Source of the DNA: Spirosoma linguale DSM 74 | GTDB taxonomy: Bacteria; Bacteroidota; Bacteroidia; Cytophagales; Spirosomataceae | NCBI GenBank assembly: GCA_000024525.1 | Contig: CP001769.1 | Span: 4,683,001-4,747,000, forward strand | Length of the DNA stretch: 64,000 nucleotides | Direction of reading: 5' to 3' | Shown: one piece after another, positions 17,447 through 26,679 of the stretch | Layout: each line of letters starts with the position of its first letter | Numbering within the stretch: the stretch's first letter is position 1 | Notes under the pieces: model-generated | The model's database searches: none | What the model was told of the DNA's origin: nothing | What the model saw: the letters and a program-made list of their open reading frames with translations, nothing else | Translations under genes and position numbers: made by a program

Positions 17447-19006
17447 TTACAAAACCGGACGCTTGTCGAACCAGGGTTTGACCTGTTCCAACTGCCCCGC
17501 CAACCGGAACAGGGTTGCTTCGTCGCCCAGTTTAGCAGCGAACATAACCCCAATGGGTAAGCCCCGACTGGAGAGTCCCGGACTGGAAGGTCCCTCTGCC
17601 GACCAGTACAGGGGCACGGACATAGATGGTTGCCCGGTCATGTTGGTGATCACGGTAAAGGCTATATAGCCTAAGGAACGCTCCGCCAAATCATTCACCG
17701 TTTTACTGCCGTTCAGGTACTTAAGCCCGCCGAATGAATCGACCAGTTTCAGGATGCGCTGCTCCGACGGCGCATTTTGAAAGGTTCCAATGGCAATGGG
17801 CGGTCGCGGTAAAGTAGGCGTCAGAAACAGGTCATAAGTTTCGTGCAGCTGCCCCATGCTTCGGTTCAGGGTATTCCAGCGCCGTTTCTGAAAAGCCAGA
17901 TCAGCCGCCGAGAACCCTTCAGCCAGCCGGGCCTGCGCCCAGGTGTTGAGTTCCACATCTTCGCGCCGGGCTGGTCGGCCCAGGTATGCACTCAACTCAC
18001 GGAGGGTAGCCGCCGTTTCGCTCAGCACCGATACAAAAAACGCTTCCGTTACCAGCGTTTTCTCGTAAGGCAACGGTACTTCTTCCAGCGTATGACCCAA
18101 ACTTTCGAGCAGGCGAGCCGTTTCCTGAACCGCCTTTATGCACTCGGGATCAATTACCTGCCCCGGCATCAGGGCCTGCGTCGAAAACGCGATTCGCAGC
18201 TTACCCGTCTCCCGGCCAACTTCGTCGGCAAACGGACGCTCGGGTGGCGCAATACCATATGGCTCGCCCGCCAGGGGCCGATACGTCGGACCGCCCGCAA
18301 TAACATCCAGCAGGCGGGCACTGTCGCGCACGCTGCGTGTGAGGGCATGCCCCGTTACGGCACCATTCCACAACTCACCGAAACTTGGCCCCAGCGTAAC
18401 CCGCCCACGGGAAGGCTTCAGCCCAAACAAGCCACAACAGGAGGCCGGAATACGAATCGACCCACCTCCATCGGAACCCGAGGCAGCGGGTACGATACCA
18501 GCCGCCACCGCTGCCGCCGACCCGCCACTCGACCCACCCGGCGAATGGGTCAGTTTCCAGGGGTTGTGAGCCGGGCCATAGAGCGTTGACTCTGTATACG
18601 GCGTCAGGCCAAATTCGGGGGTATTGGTTTTCCCGAAAAAGACGAGCCCGGCGGATTTAAAGCGTTTCACCGTTTCGCTGTCGGTTTGGGAAACATAATT
18701 CTTGTACCCTGCGGACCCTGATTTCAGCGGTGTTCCGGCCCACTCCAGTTCCAGATCTTTCAGCAGAAAAGGGACGCCCCGAAAGGCACCGCTCTCGGGT
18801 AGTTGACTCGCCATGTCCCGACCCTTGTCGTACAGGGGCGTTACGATGGCGTTTAGCTGCGGATTGACGGTTTCAGCCCGCGCAATGGCCGTTTCCAGCA
18901 GTTCGGCGGGGGTAACCTCACCATTGCGTACGAGTTCGGCCAGTGATGTGGCGTCATGCTTAACGTATTCTTCGAAAGGCAGGGTTTGCGGGCTGGACGT
19001 TTGCAT
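17447..19006 (-). CDS. amidase signature enzyme
   Basis: The 519-residue amidase-signature (AS) family hydrolase shows the Ser-cisSer-Lys centre: Lys in FLLKDLE, the Gly/Ser-rich loop [16 protein letters not shown] and the nucleophile in [12 protein letters not shown], followed by [10 protein letters not shown]. Enzymes of this group hydrolyse amides, and this one resembles 6-aminohexanoate-cyclic-dimer hydrolases, but the substrate is not certain. The frame continues upstream to 19117 through a stretch without family character; ATG 19006 ([14 protein letters not shown]) gives normal length. It lacks a signal peptide. The GH130-like gene lies 50 bases upstream on the same strand. Confidence 0.88.
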   Translation of the reverse strand: MQTSSPQTLPFEEYVKHDATSLAELVRNGEVTPAELLETAIARAETVNPQLNAIVTPLYDKGRDMASQLPESGAFRGVPFLLKDLELEWAGTPLKSGSAGYKNYVSQTDSETVKRFKSAGLVFFGKTNTPEFGLTPYTESTLYGPAHNPWKLTHSPGGSSGGSAAAVAAGIVPAASGSDGGGSIRIPASCCGLFGLKPSRGRVTLGPSFGELWNGAVTGHALTRSVRDSARLLDVIAGGPTYRPLAGEPYGIAPPERPFADEVGRETGKLRIAFSTQALMPGQVIDPECIKAVQETARLLESLGHTLEEVPLPYEKTLVTEAFFVSVLSETAATLRELSAYLGRPARREDVELNTWAQARLAEGFSAADLAFQKRRWNTLNRSMGQLHETYDLFLTPTLPRPPIAIGTFQNAPSEQRILKLVDSFGGLKYLNGSKTVNDLAERSLGYIAFTVITNMTGQPSMSVPLYWSAEGPSSPGLSSRGLPIGVMFAAKLGDEATLFRLAGQLEQVKPWFDKRPVL

Positions 19007-19056
19007 AAAAAAGTGGTTGGAAGGCAGATAGAGATAACTAGGCTCAGAGCCATCGT

Positions 19057-20151
19057 TTACTGGTTGGCAGTAGCCACGCCGATTTTTGAATCGGCGGTGC
19101 CGTAGTATAAAAACCACTTACCCCGAAACGGCACCATTCCCTCCAGAAAACACACTTGGTTCACCTGCCCTACCATTTCGTAAGGCTGGTCGGGCTTGAT
19201 GAAGTAATTCTCTGACCGGTCGAGCAATTTGGCTGGGTCGTTGGCATCGAACAGGAGTTGTCCACCGGCATAAGCGCCTTCGGCTAGGGTTTTATCCCCG
19301 TTTTTGGCATCGTTCATACCGTTGTAAATCAGCAGGATACCGTTGGGCGTCAGCATGGCAAACGGACCGGGTTCAATCAGCCGCACATCGTGCTTCCCTT
19401 TCCGCGATTCAGCCGCCACGAGGGGCTGTCCCGCAGGGGTTTCGAGGGGAGTCCAGTGCAGTAGATCGTCCGACGTGGCTACCCGAAGCTGGGGTTGGTC
19501 GCCCCAGTACATCCAGTATTTCCCGTTGATCTTTTGGGCAACCAGGCGGCTCCCGATTCGTTTGCAGACAATCGCGCCCGACTTCGACCAGCTATTCCGG
19601 TACTTTCCATTCTCGACATCCCCAAAAATCAATCCCTGTTTCGTCCATTTCATCAGGTCACGCGAGGTAGCTACGCAAAGCCGGGCTTTGTCGCCGTCGT
19701 AGGACGTGTAAGTCATCACATACACGCCGTTGGGGCTTTCCACCACCCTGGGGTCTTCGCAGCCGCCCTCCCACTCATAGACTTTCATCGGGTCGTTGTC
19801 GGGGTAAAACACTGGCTTGGGCATCCGTTTGAAATGAATACCATCCGTACTGACTGCCAGCCCCAACCGCGAGGTGCCGCCCACGCTCCGAACGGTATCT
19901 TCGGCCCGGTAGAGCATATACACTTTATTATTCCGCACCACCGTGGCTGGGTTATACACGTCTTTCTCCTCCCAACGCACGAGTTTCTGCCGGATCGGGC
20001 AGTAAAATTCGGTCGTGGCTTTAGCGTTCAGAATGGGGTTAAACGCATTCTCTTTATGAAATGGGCCGAGCATCCAGGGCTTTTCGGGTTTGGCCTGCGC
20101 CAGGAGCAGACTCGGAGTAAGCAGAAAAAGGAAAGTCAAACGTTTTAACAT
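19057..20151 (-). CDS. exported GH130-like glycosidase/phosphorylase
   Basis: The 364-residue protein has a signal peptide (LTFLFLLTPSLLLAQ) and a five-bladed propeller typical of GH130 and related GH43/32-like folds. Visible are DVYNPATVVRNNKVYMLYRA, the conserved GGCEDPRVV with its Asp, RLGLAVSTDG and KHDVRLIEPGPF. GH130 enzymes are mostly mannoside phosphorylases or hydrolases. Export speaks for a hydrolase, since phosphorylases are usually cytosolic. It sits between the M61 peptidase and the amidase on the minus strand (gaps of 75 and 50 bases), which gives little hint of its glycan. Specificity is not assigned. Confidence 0.75.
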   Translation of the reverse strand: MLKRLTFLFLLTPSLLLAQAKPEKPWMLGPFHKENAFNPILNAKATTEFYCPIRQKLVRWEEKDVYNPATVVRNNKVYMLYRAEDTVRSVGGTSRLGLAVSTDGIHFKRMPKPVFYPDNDPMKVYEWEGGCEDPRVVESPNGVYVMTYTSYDGDKARLCVATSRDLMKWTKQGLIFGDVENGKYRNSWSKSGAIVCKRIGSRLVAQKINGKYWMYWGDQPQLRVATSDDLLHWTPLETPAGQPLVAAESRKGKHDVRLIEPGPFAMLTPNGILLIYNGMNDAKNGDKTLAEGAYAGGQLLFDANDPAKLLDRSENYFIKPDQPYEMVGQVNQVCFLEGMVPFRGKWFLYYGTADSKIGVATANQ

Positions 20152-20226
20152 GAAGGTACTCGATAAGGGTATGTCTGGTAAAGGATCAAAGGAGCTGGAG
20201 ATACTAAGATAGCGTGGGGGTATCGT

Positions 20227-21813
20227 TCATTTCGCAACTACGTTTTTACCCAGTTTCTCTTGAGGTACAGGATGTACACTCCCTTCTGAAACAGGCTCGT
20301 CAACTTTTACTTGCCCAAACCACCGAGCTCGATGCTGACGACCTTCCTGGCTGTCGATCTCCAGTAAGCGTATGCCACCCGGCTGGTCGGGCGTTGGCTC
20401 TTCATAGGCGACCAGCAGGCCAACCCACGCCAGATACTTGTTCAGCAAGGGTTCAAGTGGCTGATTGCCAAAGATACACACGGCATAATACCAGTCAAGC
20501 GGCTCGCCCGCAACGGCTTCGGTTACGGCGCGGTAATCGTCCAGGGTATAGCCAATGAATGGTTTACCGAAACGCTGCCACATCTGGCGCATAACGTCGT
20601 CCAGCGAGCGGGCGTGGTCGGTTACCTGTCGGATGTGCAGGTCAAGAATCAGAGCGGCAATGGCTCCTTTGTGGTAAACCGACACTTTGCGGTCGGGAAC
20701 GCCCTTGTCGTAACCGTCGAGCCACAAATCCCAGGACGATTCGGTAAGCGACTGGAAGGCCCGCCCGTTGTTCTCGAAATGACGCTTCAGCAAAACCTGT
20801 AATTCTTTTAAATACGCTTCGTCGGTAAACACGCCCGATTGCCGCAGCATTAAATCGCCGTAATAGGTCGTTACGCCCTCGGCGACAAAGCAGGTCGTAA
20901 AATAATTCTCCTTCGTAAAATCGTACGGCAGCAGTTCGGTAGGGCGAATGCGGATAATGTTCCAGGCATGAAACAACTCGTGCGACGAAACCCCCAACAA
21001 ATCCTGATACAGCCCCTCTCCCTCATCGTTCGGGCCGAGCGTCAGTACGGTCGAGTTGCGGTGTTCGACACCGTGATAGTAGGGAACAGGTAGAATGAGC
21101 GTCAGGAAATGATACGCCTTTTCGGGAAACTCGCCGTAAAGTTCGATCTGCTTCACCGAAAAACGCCGGAAGTCGGCCACAATCCGGTCGGCATCGAAGG
21201 TGGGATTACCATCCGTCCGCCGACCGCCCTGAATCCAGACGTGAAAATCCGTATCGCCCACGGTGTACTGTATATCCTGAATAACCGGAGCAGCTATGAG
21301 CGGGCAATCGACCAGTTCATAAAAATCAGCGGCCAGTAACGTACGTATATTGGGTTGTTCGGACCGGGCTTCGGTCAGGCCACAGGCAACCGTCCAGCTA
21401 TCGGGAATGGCCAGTTCCAGCGTACAGGGCTCCGAAATGCGTCCTTCGGCATACAGGCACAGGTTTACCGGGTTAACATACAGGAGCGACTCGCTGATAA
21501 AACTGCTGCCCGCATTAAGCTGGTTGGGTGTTGGCAGGAGGGCGTAATAAGTATACCGAACGGTAAGCTCACTAACGCCGTCGGTTTGTACTAGCCAGCG
21601 ATCTTTGGTAATTTTTCGAAACGAAAGCGGTTTACCGGCCTGGTCAACGATCTCAAATCGTTGAATATTTTTCGCAAACTGCTGTAGTTCATAGCGGCCG
21701 GGACGCCAGGCGGGCAATTGCAGTTCAACTTCCGAGGTCGAAATGTTGGCTAAATGAGCATCAACGGCAATATAATGGGGGCTGGAGGAATCAGCAGACA
21801 GGCGATAGCGCAT
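20227..21813 (-). CDS. M61-family (glycyl aminopeptidase-like) metallopeptidase
   Basis: The 528-residue gluzincin of family M61 has the zinc motif HELFH at 278-282 (SHELFHAWN) and a downstream Glu in FVAEGVTTYYGD. An N-terminal beta-sandwich (residues 1-170, with ELQLPAWRPGRYELQQFAKN) matches the family's N domain. Most M61 proteins are near 600 residues and end in a PDZ domain; this one ends about where the PDZ would begin and carries only a short unrelated tail. There is no signal peptide, so it is probably cytosolic. The gene is divergent from rpmH, with a 143-base gap. Confidence 0.87.
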   Translation of the reverse strand: MRYRLSADSSSPHYIAVDAHLANISTSEVELQLPAWRPGRYELQQFAKNIQRFEIVDQAGKPLSFRKITKDRWLVQTDGVSELTVRYTYYALLPTPNQLNAGSSFISESLLYVNPVNLCLYAEGRISEPCTLELAIPDSWTVACGLTEARSEQPNIRTLLAADFYELVDCPLIAAPVIQDIQYTVGDTDFHVWIQGGRRTDGNPTFDADRIVADFRRFSVKQIELYGEFPEKAYHFLTLILPVPYYHGVEHRNSTVLTLGPNDEGEGLYQDLLGVSSHELFHAWNIIRIRPTELLPYDFTKENYFTTCFVAEGVTTYYGDLMLRQSGVFTDEAYLKELQVLLKRHFENNGRAFQSLTESSWDLWLDGYDKGVPDRKVSVYHKGAIAALILDLHIRQVTDHARSLDDVMRQMWQRFGKPFIGYTLDDYRAVTEAVAGEPLDWYYAVCIFGNQPLEPLLNKYLAWVGLLVAYEEPTPDQPGGIRLLEIDSQEGRQHRARWFGQVKVDEPVSEGSVHPVPQEKLGKNVVAK

Positions 21814-21882
21814 ACAGGTAATGGCAAGGTAAGTCCTGCAAAAGTAACTATCAGTCAGTCAAATCGTTTTTCTGAAATCAGG

Positions 21883-21914
21883 TTTGGAAAAACTCAGGCA
21901 TTCTCCTATCTTTG
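21883..21914 (+). promoter_or_regulatory. Bacteroidota-type promoter of rpmH
   Basis: TTTG at 21883-21886 and TATCTTTG at 21907-21914 are separated by 20 bases. This fits the known Bacteroidota sigma-ABfr consensus (TTTG, about 20 bases, TAnnTTTG) and lies 42 bases before the rpmH start. Confidence 0.75.
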
Positions 21915-21956
21915 CGGACTCATTTGGAAAAATAAAGGTTTTAGGGATTATATATC

Positions 21957-22124
21957 ATGAAAAGAACGTACCAACCATCGAACCGGAAGCGGAAAAACAA
22001 ACACGGCTTCCGCGAGCGTATGGCTACTGCCAACGGCCGTCAGGTTTTGGCCCGCCGTCGTGCCAAAGGCCGCCACAAGTTGACTGTCTCTGACGAGAAA
22101 AAAGGCGACCGCTTCAAAATTTAG
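21957..22124 (+). CDS. rpmH: ribosomal protein L34
   Basis: The 55-residue basic protein reads [20 protein letters not shown] and ends with [20 protein letters not shown], matching L34 along its whole length, with the family signature KRTYQPSxRKRxxxHGFRxRM. It is a component of the 50S subunit. It is too short for many ORF filters but unmistakable. It has a good promoter just upstream and is followed after 88 bases by rnpA, the conserved rpmH-rnpA pair seen across bacteria. dnaA is not adjacent here. Confidence 0.97.
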   Translation: MKRTYQPSNRKRKNKHGFRERMATANGRQVLARRRAKGRHKLTVSDEKKGDRFKI

Positions 22125-22130
22125 TGACTG

Positions 22131-22205
22131 GTTAGTAGTGGCTGGTGGTTCGTCGCTAACTGCAACAGGCTTCATTCTCAGCTACTAATCACGAACGACC
22201 AACCA
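22131..22205. repeat. imperfect inverted repeat between rpmH and rnpA
   Basis: The arm 22139-22153 (TGGCTGGTGGTTCGT) pairs with 22191-22205 (ACGAACGACCAACCA) with two mismatches; the adjacent GGTTAGTAG-like and CTACTAATC-like segments extend the pairing. It belongs to a set of GGTTA-rich imperfect hairpins in this window and may be a partial terminator or processing site between rpmH and rnpA. Confidence 0.5.
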
Positions 22206-22212
22206 TTGATTC

Positions 22213-22593
22213 ATGCCGCAAACCTTCACGAAATCCGAACGTCTTTGCAGCAAAAAGATTCTTGGTGAATTATTTAAAAAAGGTAGTGCATCCGTACGGA
22301 CGTTCTACCTTTTTCCGTTTCGAGTGCTATACATTCCCCAGCCCGAACCGGGTCCGGACAGCGAGCCGCTTCTGCCCGCTATTGTCATTACCGTTCCCAA
22401 ACGCATCTTCAAACGCGCCGTTGACCGCAATCAGATCAAACGACGCGTCCGGGAAGCCTACCGCCTGAATAAGGCTCTTTTCAGCCAAACCGGCACCCCA
22501 CCGGCTACCATTGCCTTTCTTTATACGGCCAAACAAATAATTTCGTTTGAAGAGATAGAAAAAGGTATGAAATTAGCTTTAAAGAAAATGTAG
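22213..22593 (+). CDS. rnpA: ribonuclease P protein component
   Basis: The 126-residue basic protein has the RnpA signature at about residues 68-84 (FKRAVDRNQIKRRVREAYR) and the N-terminal FTKSERLCSKKILGELFKKG. It binds the M1-type RNA of RNase P and helps mature tRNA 5' ends. Its position directly after rpmH is the conserved bacterial arrangement. yidD and yidC, which often follow, are absent; an S41 protease gene comes next. ATG 22213. Confidence 0.96.
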   Translation: MPQTFTKSERLCSKKILGELFKKGSASVRTFYLFPFRVLYIPQPEPGPDSEPLLPAIVITVPKRIFKRAVDRNQIKRRVREAYRLNKALFSQTGTPPATIAFLYTAKQIISFEEIEKGMKLALKKM

Positions 22594-22607
22594 AATTCAG
22601 CTTGTAA

Positions 22608-22680
22608 AGTGAAGAATATCCTGAATAAGGAGTCAGTTCTATCGCTTCAGATCTTTATTCTCCATTCTATATTCTTCACT
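22608..22680. repeat. inverted repeat before the S41 protease gene
   Basis: AGTGAAGAATAT at 22608-22619 is exactly complementary to ATATTCTTCACT at 22669-22680; inner segments pair partly. It fills the gap between rnpA and the S41 gene and may form a terminator or an mRNA 5' structure. The right arm ends 6 bases before the S41 ATG. Confidence 0.5.
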
Positions 22681-22686
22681 CAATCT

Positions 22687-24360
22687 ATGCGCTTCTCTAA
22701 ACGACTCACCCTGTTAGCCTCCTCAGCCCTTGTAGCGGGTGGCATTGGTTTCTTCTCGTTCAAGACGGACGACCGCTTCTTCGAGATCGCGCGCAACCTG
22801 GACATCTACGCCACGCTGTTTAAGGAACTCAATCTCTATTATGTAGATGAGGTAAACCCGAACCGCATGGTTAAAACCAGCATCGACGCTATGCTGAAAG
22901 CCCTCGACCCGTACACGAACTTCTTCGCCGAAGACGAGATCGAGGATTACATGACCATGACCACCGGCCGCTACAACGGCATTGGGGCGCTCATTGGCCA
23001 GCGGCAGGGCAAAAGCATCGTGCTAATGGTGTATGAAGGCACCCCCGCCGAAAAATCGGGGTTGCAAATCGGTGATGAAGTGCTTAAGGTGGACGGTGTA
23101 GACCTGAAAACCCGCAAAGACCGCGATGGCGGACCACTTGATCCGGGTAAACTCCTGAAAGGGCAGAACAACACGGCCGTAAAACTGACCGTTAGTCGGT
23201 ACGGACAAAAAGCCCCGCTCGAACTCAGCGTTATCCGGGATGTGGTTAAAATGACCAACGTGCCTTACTACGGCATGGTATCGGACGAAGTGGGATACAT
23301 CGACCTCAAAGATTTTACGGCCACGGCTTCGCGTGAGGTACGGACCGCCTATCAGGAACTGAAGGGGAAAGGGATGAAAAAACTTATCCTCGACGTTCGT
23401 GAAAATCCGGGCGGACTGCTCAACATGGCCATCGACATCTCGAATATTTTTATTCCGAAAGATTCAGAAGTGGTGACGACTAAAGGTAAAGTGACGGAGT
23501 GGAACAAGACCTACACCGCCATGAACCCACCCCTCGACCTCGACATTCCTATTGTTGTGCTGACAAACAGCCACAGTGCATCGGCGGCCGAGATTGTATC
23601 GGGGGTTATTCAGGATTACGACCGGGGCGTGTTGATCGGGCAGCGGACCTACGGCAAAGGGCTGGTGCAGACCACTCGGGAATTGTCGTTCAACACCAAG
23701 CTAAAAATCACAACGGCCAAGTATTACATTCCGAGTGGCCGGTGCATTCAGGCCATCGACTACAGCCACCGCAACGCCGATGGCAGCGTGGGCAAGATTC
23801 CGGATTCGCTGAAAACCGCTTTCAAAACCAAGGCGGGCCGGGTAGTATACGACGGCGGTGGCGTGTTGCCCGATATTGTCGTAGAAGCGCAGACACCCTC
23901 GCCGGTGGCCCTGAGCCTGACAAACAAAGGCCTGATTTTCGATTATGCCGTGAAGTACCGACACGAGCATGCTAGCATTAAACCAGCCCGCGAATTCCGC
24001 CTGACCGATGCCGAGTATACTGAATTTGCGAAGTGGCTCGGCGATAAAGAGTACGATTATACGACGCAGGTCGAGAAAGACTTGGGTACCCTCGAAGCAT
24101 CGGCCAAGAAAGAGAAGTATTTCGACCAGATTCAGGATCAACTGAAGTCGCTGAAGACCAAAATGTCGCACAGCAAAGATGCCGACCTGAACACCTTCAA
24201 GCCAGAGTTAAAAACCCTGCTTGAGCAGGAAATAGCCGGGCATTACTACCTGCAAAAAGGCATCAAGGAAGCCTCGTTCGCTACCGATCCCGAAATGAAA
24301 GCAGCCCTTGACCTGTTCAAAGACATGAACCGGTACGGTACCATCCTGAAGGGAAAGTAA
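22687..24360 (+). CDS. C-terminal processing peptidase (S41, CtpA type)
   Basis: The 557-residue membrane-anchored protease has an N-terminal hydrophobic segment (LTLLASSALVAGGIGFFSF), an N-terminal helical region, a PDZ domain at about 95-190 (GIGALIGQ...PAEKSGLQIGDEVLKVDG) and an S41 catalytic domain. The Ser299 (SHSASAAEIVSG) and Lys324 (TYGKGLVQ) dyad is spaced by 25 residues, as in CtpA/Prc. It degrades or trims periplasmic proteins. The frame runs back to a GTG at 22609 inside an inverted repeat; ATG 22687 (MRFSKRLTLLAS) is the better start. A long C-terminal extension after the catalytic domain contains charged helices. It is followed by a palindrome. Confidence 0.93.
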   Translation: MRFSKRLTLLASSALVAGGIGFFSFKTDDRFFEIARNLDIYATLFKELNLYYVDEVNPNRMVKTSIDAMLKALDPYTNFFAEDEIEDYMTMTTGRYNGIGALIGQRQGKSIVLMVYEGTPAEKSGLQIGDEVLKVDGVDLKTRKDRDGGPLDPGKLLKGQNNTAVKLTVSRYGQKAPLELSVIRDVVKMTNVPYYGMVSDEVGYIDLKDFTATASREVRTAYQELKGKGMKKLILDVRENPGGLLNMAIDISNIFIPKDSEVVTTKGKVTEWNKTYTAMNPPLDLDIPIVVLTNSHSASAAEIVSGVIQDYDRGVLIGQRTYGKGLVQTTRELSFNTKLKITTAKYYIPSGRCIQAIDYSHRNADGSVGKIPDSLKTAFKTKAGRVVYDGGGVLPDIVVEAQTPSPVALSLTNKGLIFDYAVKYRHEHASIKPAREFRLTDAEYTEFAKWLGDKEYDYTTQVEKDLGTLEASAKKEKYFDQIQDQLKSLKTKMSHSKDADLNTFKPELKTLLEQEIAGHYYLQKGIKEASFATDPEMKAALDLFKDMNRYGTILKGK

Positions 24361-24365
24361 AAGCC

Positions 24366-24436
24366 GTTGACGAACCCCAACAAGACAAACGCCATATCTC
24401 CCGGATATGGCGTTTGTCTTGTTGGGGTTCGTCAAC
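24366..24436. repeat. 33-bp perfect palindrome, GCCATATC core
   Basis: The arm 24366-24398 is fully complementary to 24404-24436, with a 5-base loop TCCCG. Its inner bases (CAAACGCCATATC) match the palindrome at 17351-17423, but the outer arm (GTTGACGAACCCCAACAAGA) is unrelated. It lies just after the S41 protease stop and probably terminates its transcript. Confidence 0.85.
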
Positions 24437-24514
24437 GAAAATCAGGCGTTTGTCAATCGCTTTTGATACCGTACGGATGGGTAGGTAGGTTTAAGGCAGA
24501 AACTCTCAATCAAT

Positions 24515-25618
24515 ATGTCTGCCATGAAACATATATTTTTTTGCCTATTCTTAGTTGGATTAGCGCAGCCCATACAGGCTCAGTTGTCTACCCCGGCTCC
24601 GACCTCCAAACGGATTGAAGTAACGGTCCATCCGGGCATTGAACTCTTTACAGTGGTACAACTGCTGGCTGGTCAGTACAAAATGCCTAACCCATCAGCC
24701 TATGCCAAAGCAGTTGAAACCTATTTTAAGCCCTATGCGAAACACCCGGCGGTGGAGCAGGTAAAAAAGATGGGCCGGGTTTATGCCGATCTGGCTGAAC
24801 TTGGCTACTGCTTTGATGCATTCCCGGCCATCCGGATTTATTATCCAGACAGCCTGCACTGGTATAAAAAGTATGGCAAAGACACCGTACAAACCTATAT
24901 GAGGCTGTGTAAACAATTCGCCCAGGAAACGAAATTCTGGGACTTCTACCAGCAGCACCAGCCCGATTACAAGGCCTGGGCTACACCCGTGCAGCAAGAA
25001 CTCACGCAGAAAGGATGGGTGGCTAAGCTAGACTCCTTTTATCGATTTGACGGCCACACCAACTGGACGATTTGCCTGGACCCGCTCAACAGTTGGGGGG
25101 CGCATGCGATCATGACCAAAACGATCAACCCACGGTATGCAGACCATGTGGTGTATAATGTTGGCTTCTTTGACCAAAACGCAAAAGATACAGACGCTCC
25201 TACCTTTATAATTGGTTCAGAGCCGGTCTCGATGGTCTGGCATGAGGGGAGTCATAGCTATACGAATGAGTTGCAGAAGCGATACGCGACTGATATTGCC
25301 AAACTAACCTATCTGCTGAATAAAGGCGATGAAGGTATGAAACGGAATAATATCAACACCTGGGCGCATTGTTTCGATGAGAACCTGGTCCGGGGGATTG
25401 TTATTGCCCTCTTTCGTCAATATCGCAGCCCTAAAGAAGCCCGTAAACAGGCCGCCCGCGAAATAGTCGGTGATTTCCTGTACGCAGAAGACATTGCCGA
25501 TGTGCTGACGAGTAACTACATCGGCAATCCTGCCTACGTCAATTTTTCTCAATTCTTCCCGCAAATCCTGACGTACTTAGCCCAAAAATATCCGAATAGG
25601 CAACTGACTGATCGATGA
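24515..25618 (+). CDS. exported DUF4932 protein with HExxH motif
   Basis: The 367-residue secreted protein has a signal peptide (KHIFFCLFLVGLAQPIQAQ) and a DUF4932-like body. It has a zinc-peptidase-like HEGSH motif at 243-247 (SMVWHEGSHSYTNEL), a later conserved Glu/Asp region near NTWAHCFDENLVRGI and an N-terminal segment VHPGIELFTVVQLL typical of the family. Proteolysis has not been shown for DUF4932, so activity is an inference from the motif. The stop overlaps the next start (ATGA at 25615-25618), so it is translationally coupled to the LytS-type kinase, suggesting a link between this protein and the two-component pair. ATG 24524 is an alternative start. Confidence 0.8.
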   Translation: MSAMKHIFFCLFLVGLAQPIQAQLSTPAPTSKRIEVTVHPGIELFTVVQLLAGQYKMPNPSAYAKAVETYFKPYAKHPAVEQVKKMGRVYADLAELGYCFDAFPAIRIYYPDSLHWYKKYGKDTVQTYMRLCKQFAQETKFWDFYQQHQPDYKAWATPVQQELTQKGWVAKLDSFYRFDGHTNWTICLDPLNSWGAHAIMTKTINPRYADHVVYNVGFFDQNAKDTDAPTFIIGSEPVSMVWHEGSHSYTNELQKRYATDIAKLTYLLNKGDEGMKRNNINTWAHCFDENLVRGIVIALFRQYRSPKEARKQAAREIVGDFLYAEDIADVLTSNYIGNPAYVNFSQFFPQILTYLAQKYPNRQLTDR

Positions 25619-26679
25619 GCTATTCCCGATTTCGCGCGCTACCCGAATGGAGCACTCATGTGCTTGTATGGACGCTTCTGGTAGTAAAAGACGTTGCGAG
25701 TATGTATTACAATCCGGCATATCCGGTTCCAAAAACGGCCATCGCTACCTACTGGCTGCTGGTAATCGGCTATACCTCCATCAGTGCCGGTGCATTTTAT
25801 GGCTCCGTGTTTCTGGTAGCCCGGCCTTTGTTGACAGCCCCCTTTAGCTGGCGACAGTATAGCTGGGCACTTGGCGGGCTCCTGACAACCCTGCTGAGTA
25901 TCATTTTATGGCGATATACGCTTGAAATGCACCTCTTCAAACCGGTACTGGGATTCGATAATTACAGCCGTAATAAAATGCTCACCATAGCCTGGTTCAT
26001 ACGAAATAGCGTGTTTTACTATGCCGATTATATCACCTATGGGTTGCTCTATACCTTTATCAAGCGTCATTTTATCAATGAGCAGCTCCGACGAGAAACG
26101 GAACAGGCCCGAACGTCTGCCGAACTGGCTTTTCTACGATCACAGTTGAACCCTCATTTTCTGTTCAACACCATTAATGACATCTATGCGTTAGTCTATT
26201 GTAAGTCCGAAGAGGCACCAAGAGCCTTACTTAAACTATCAGAATTGCTTCGTTATGTCCTGCACGAGGCTCGGCACGATTACGTGCTGCTTGCCAGAGA
26301 ACTTGACTACCTGCATAGCCTGATCGATCTGCAACGCATTGGTGCGAAGGACAATCTGTATATTGACTATCAACTTCAGGGTTCAATCAATGGACAAATG
26401 ATAGCCCCTTTACTGCTTGTATCTTTTGTCGAAAACGCCTTTAAGCATGGCGTGTTGTCGGACCCTCTGCACCCCATTTGCCTGACGATCAACCTGACCG
26501 AAACAACATTGGACTTTCAACTGAATAACCACAAAAACCAGCAGCATAAAGATCATACGGGTGGCATCGGTCTGGCTAATGTCCAACGGCGCCTTGCGCT
26601 GTTATACTCTGGTCGGCACCGTTTGGAGGTGATCGACCATCCAACTGATTACCGGATAAACCTGCACCTCGATCTATGA
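25615..26679 (+). CDS. LytS/YehU-type membrane histidine kinase
   Basis: The 354-residue sensor kinase has four N-terminal membrane segments (about residues 10-150, for example TYWLLVIGYTSISAGAFYG) and a His_kinase (PF06580) domain with phosphoacceptor QLNPHFLFNTIND (His181) and the ATP-binding pattern ending GGIGLANVQRRLALLY. This is the usual Bacteroidota partner of LytTR regulators. It overlaps the gene before it and the response regulator after it by 4 bases each (ATGA), so all three are made together. The signal sensed is unknown; the short membrane domain has no large extracellular part. Confidence 0.92.
   Translation: MSYSRFRALPEWSTHVLVWTLLVVKDVASMYYNPAYPVPKTAIATYWLLVIGYTSISAGAFYGSVFLVARPLLTAPFSWRQYSWALGGLLTTLLSIILWRYTLEMHLFKPVLGFDNYSRNKMLTIAWFIRNSVFYYADYITYGLLYTFIKRHFINEQLRRETEQARTSAELAFLRSQLNPHFLFNTINDIYALVYCKSEEAPRALLKLSELLRYVLHEARHDYVLLARELDYLHSLIDLQRIGAKDNLYIDYQLQGSINGQMIAPLLLVSFVENAFKHGVLSDPLHPICLTINLTETTLDFQLNNHKNQQHKDHTGGIGLANVQRRLALLYSGRHRLEVIDHPTDYRINLHLDL

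Noticed and set aside
22609..22686. GTG start for the S41 protease adding 26 residues
   Set aside because: The extra sequence lies inside an inverted repeat and spoils the N-terminal signal that begins at ATG 22687.
17351..24436. The two GCCATATC palindromes as ends of a composite transposon
   Set aside because: Ordinary and housekeeping genes (rpmH, rnpA) lie between them, there is no transposase, and each is a complete palindrome rather than a terminal repeat.
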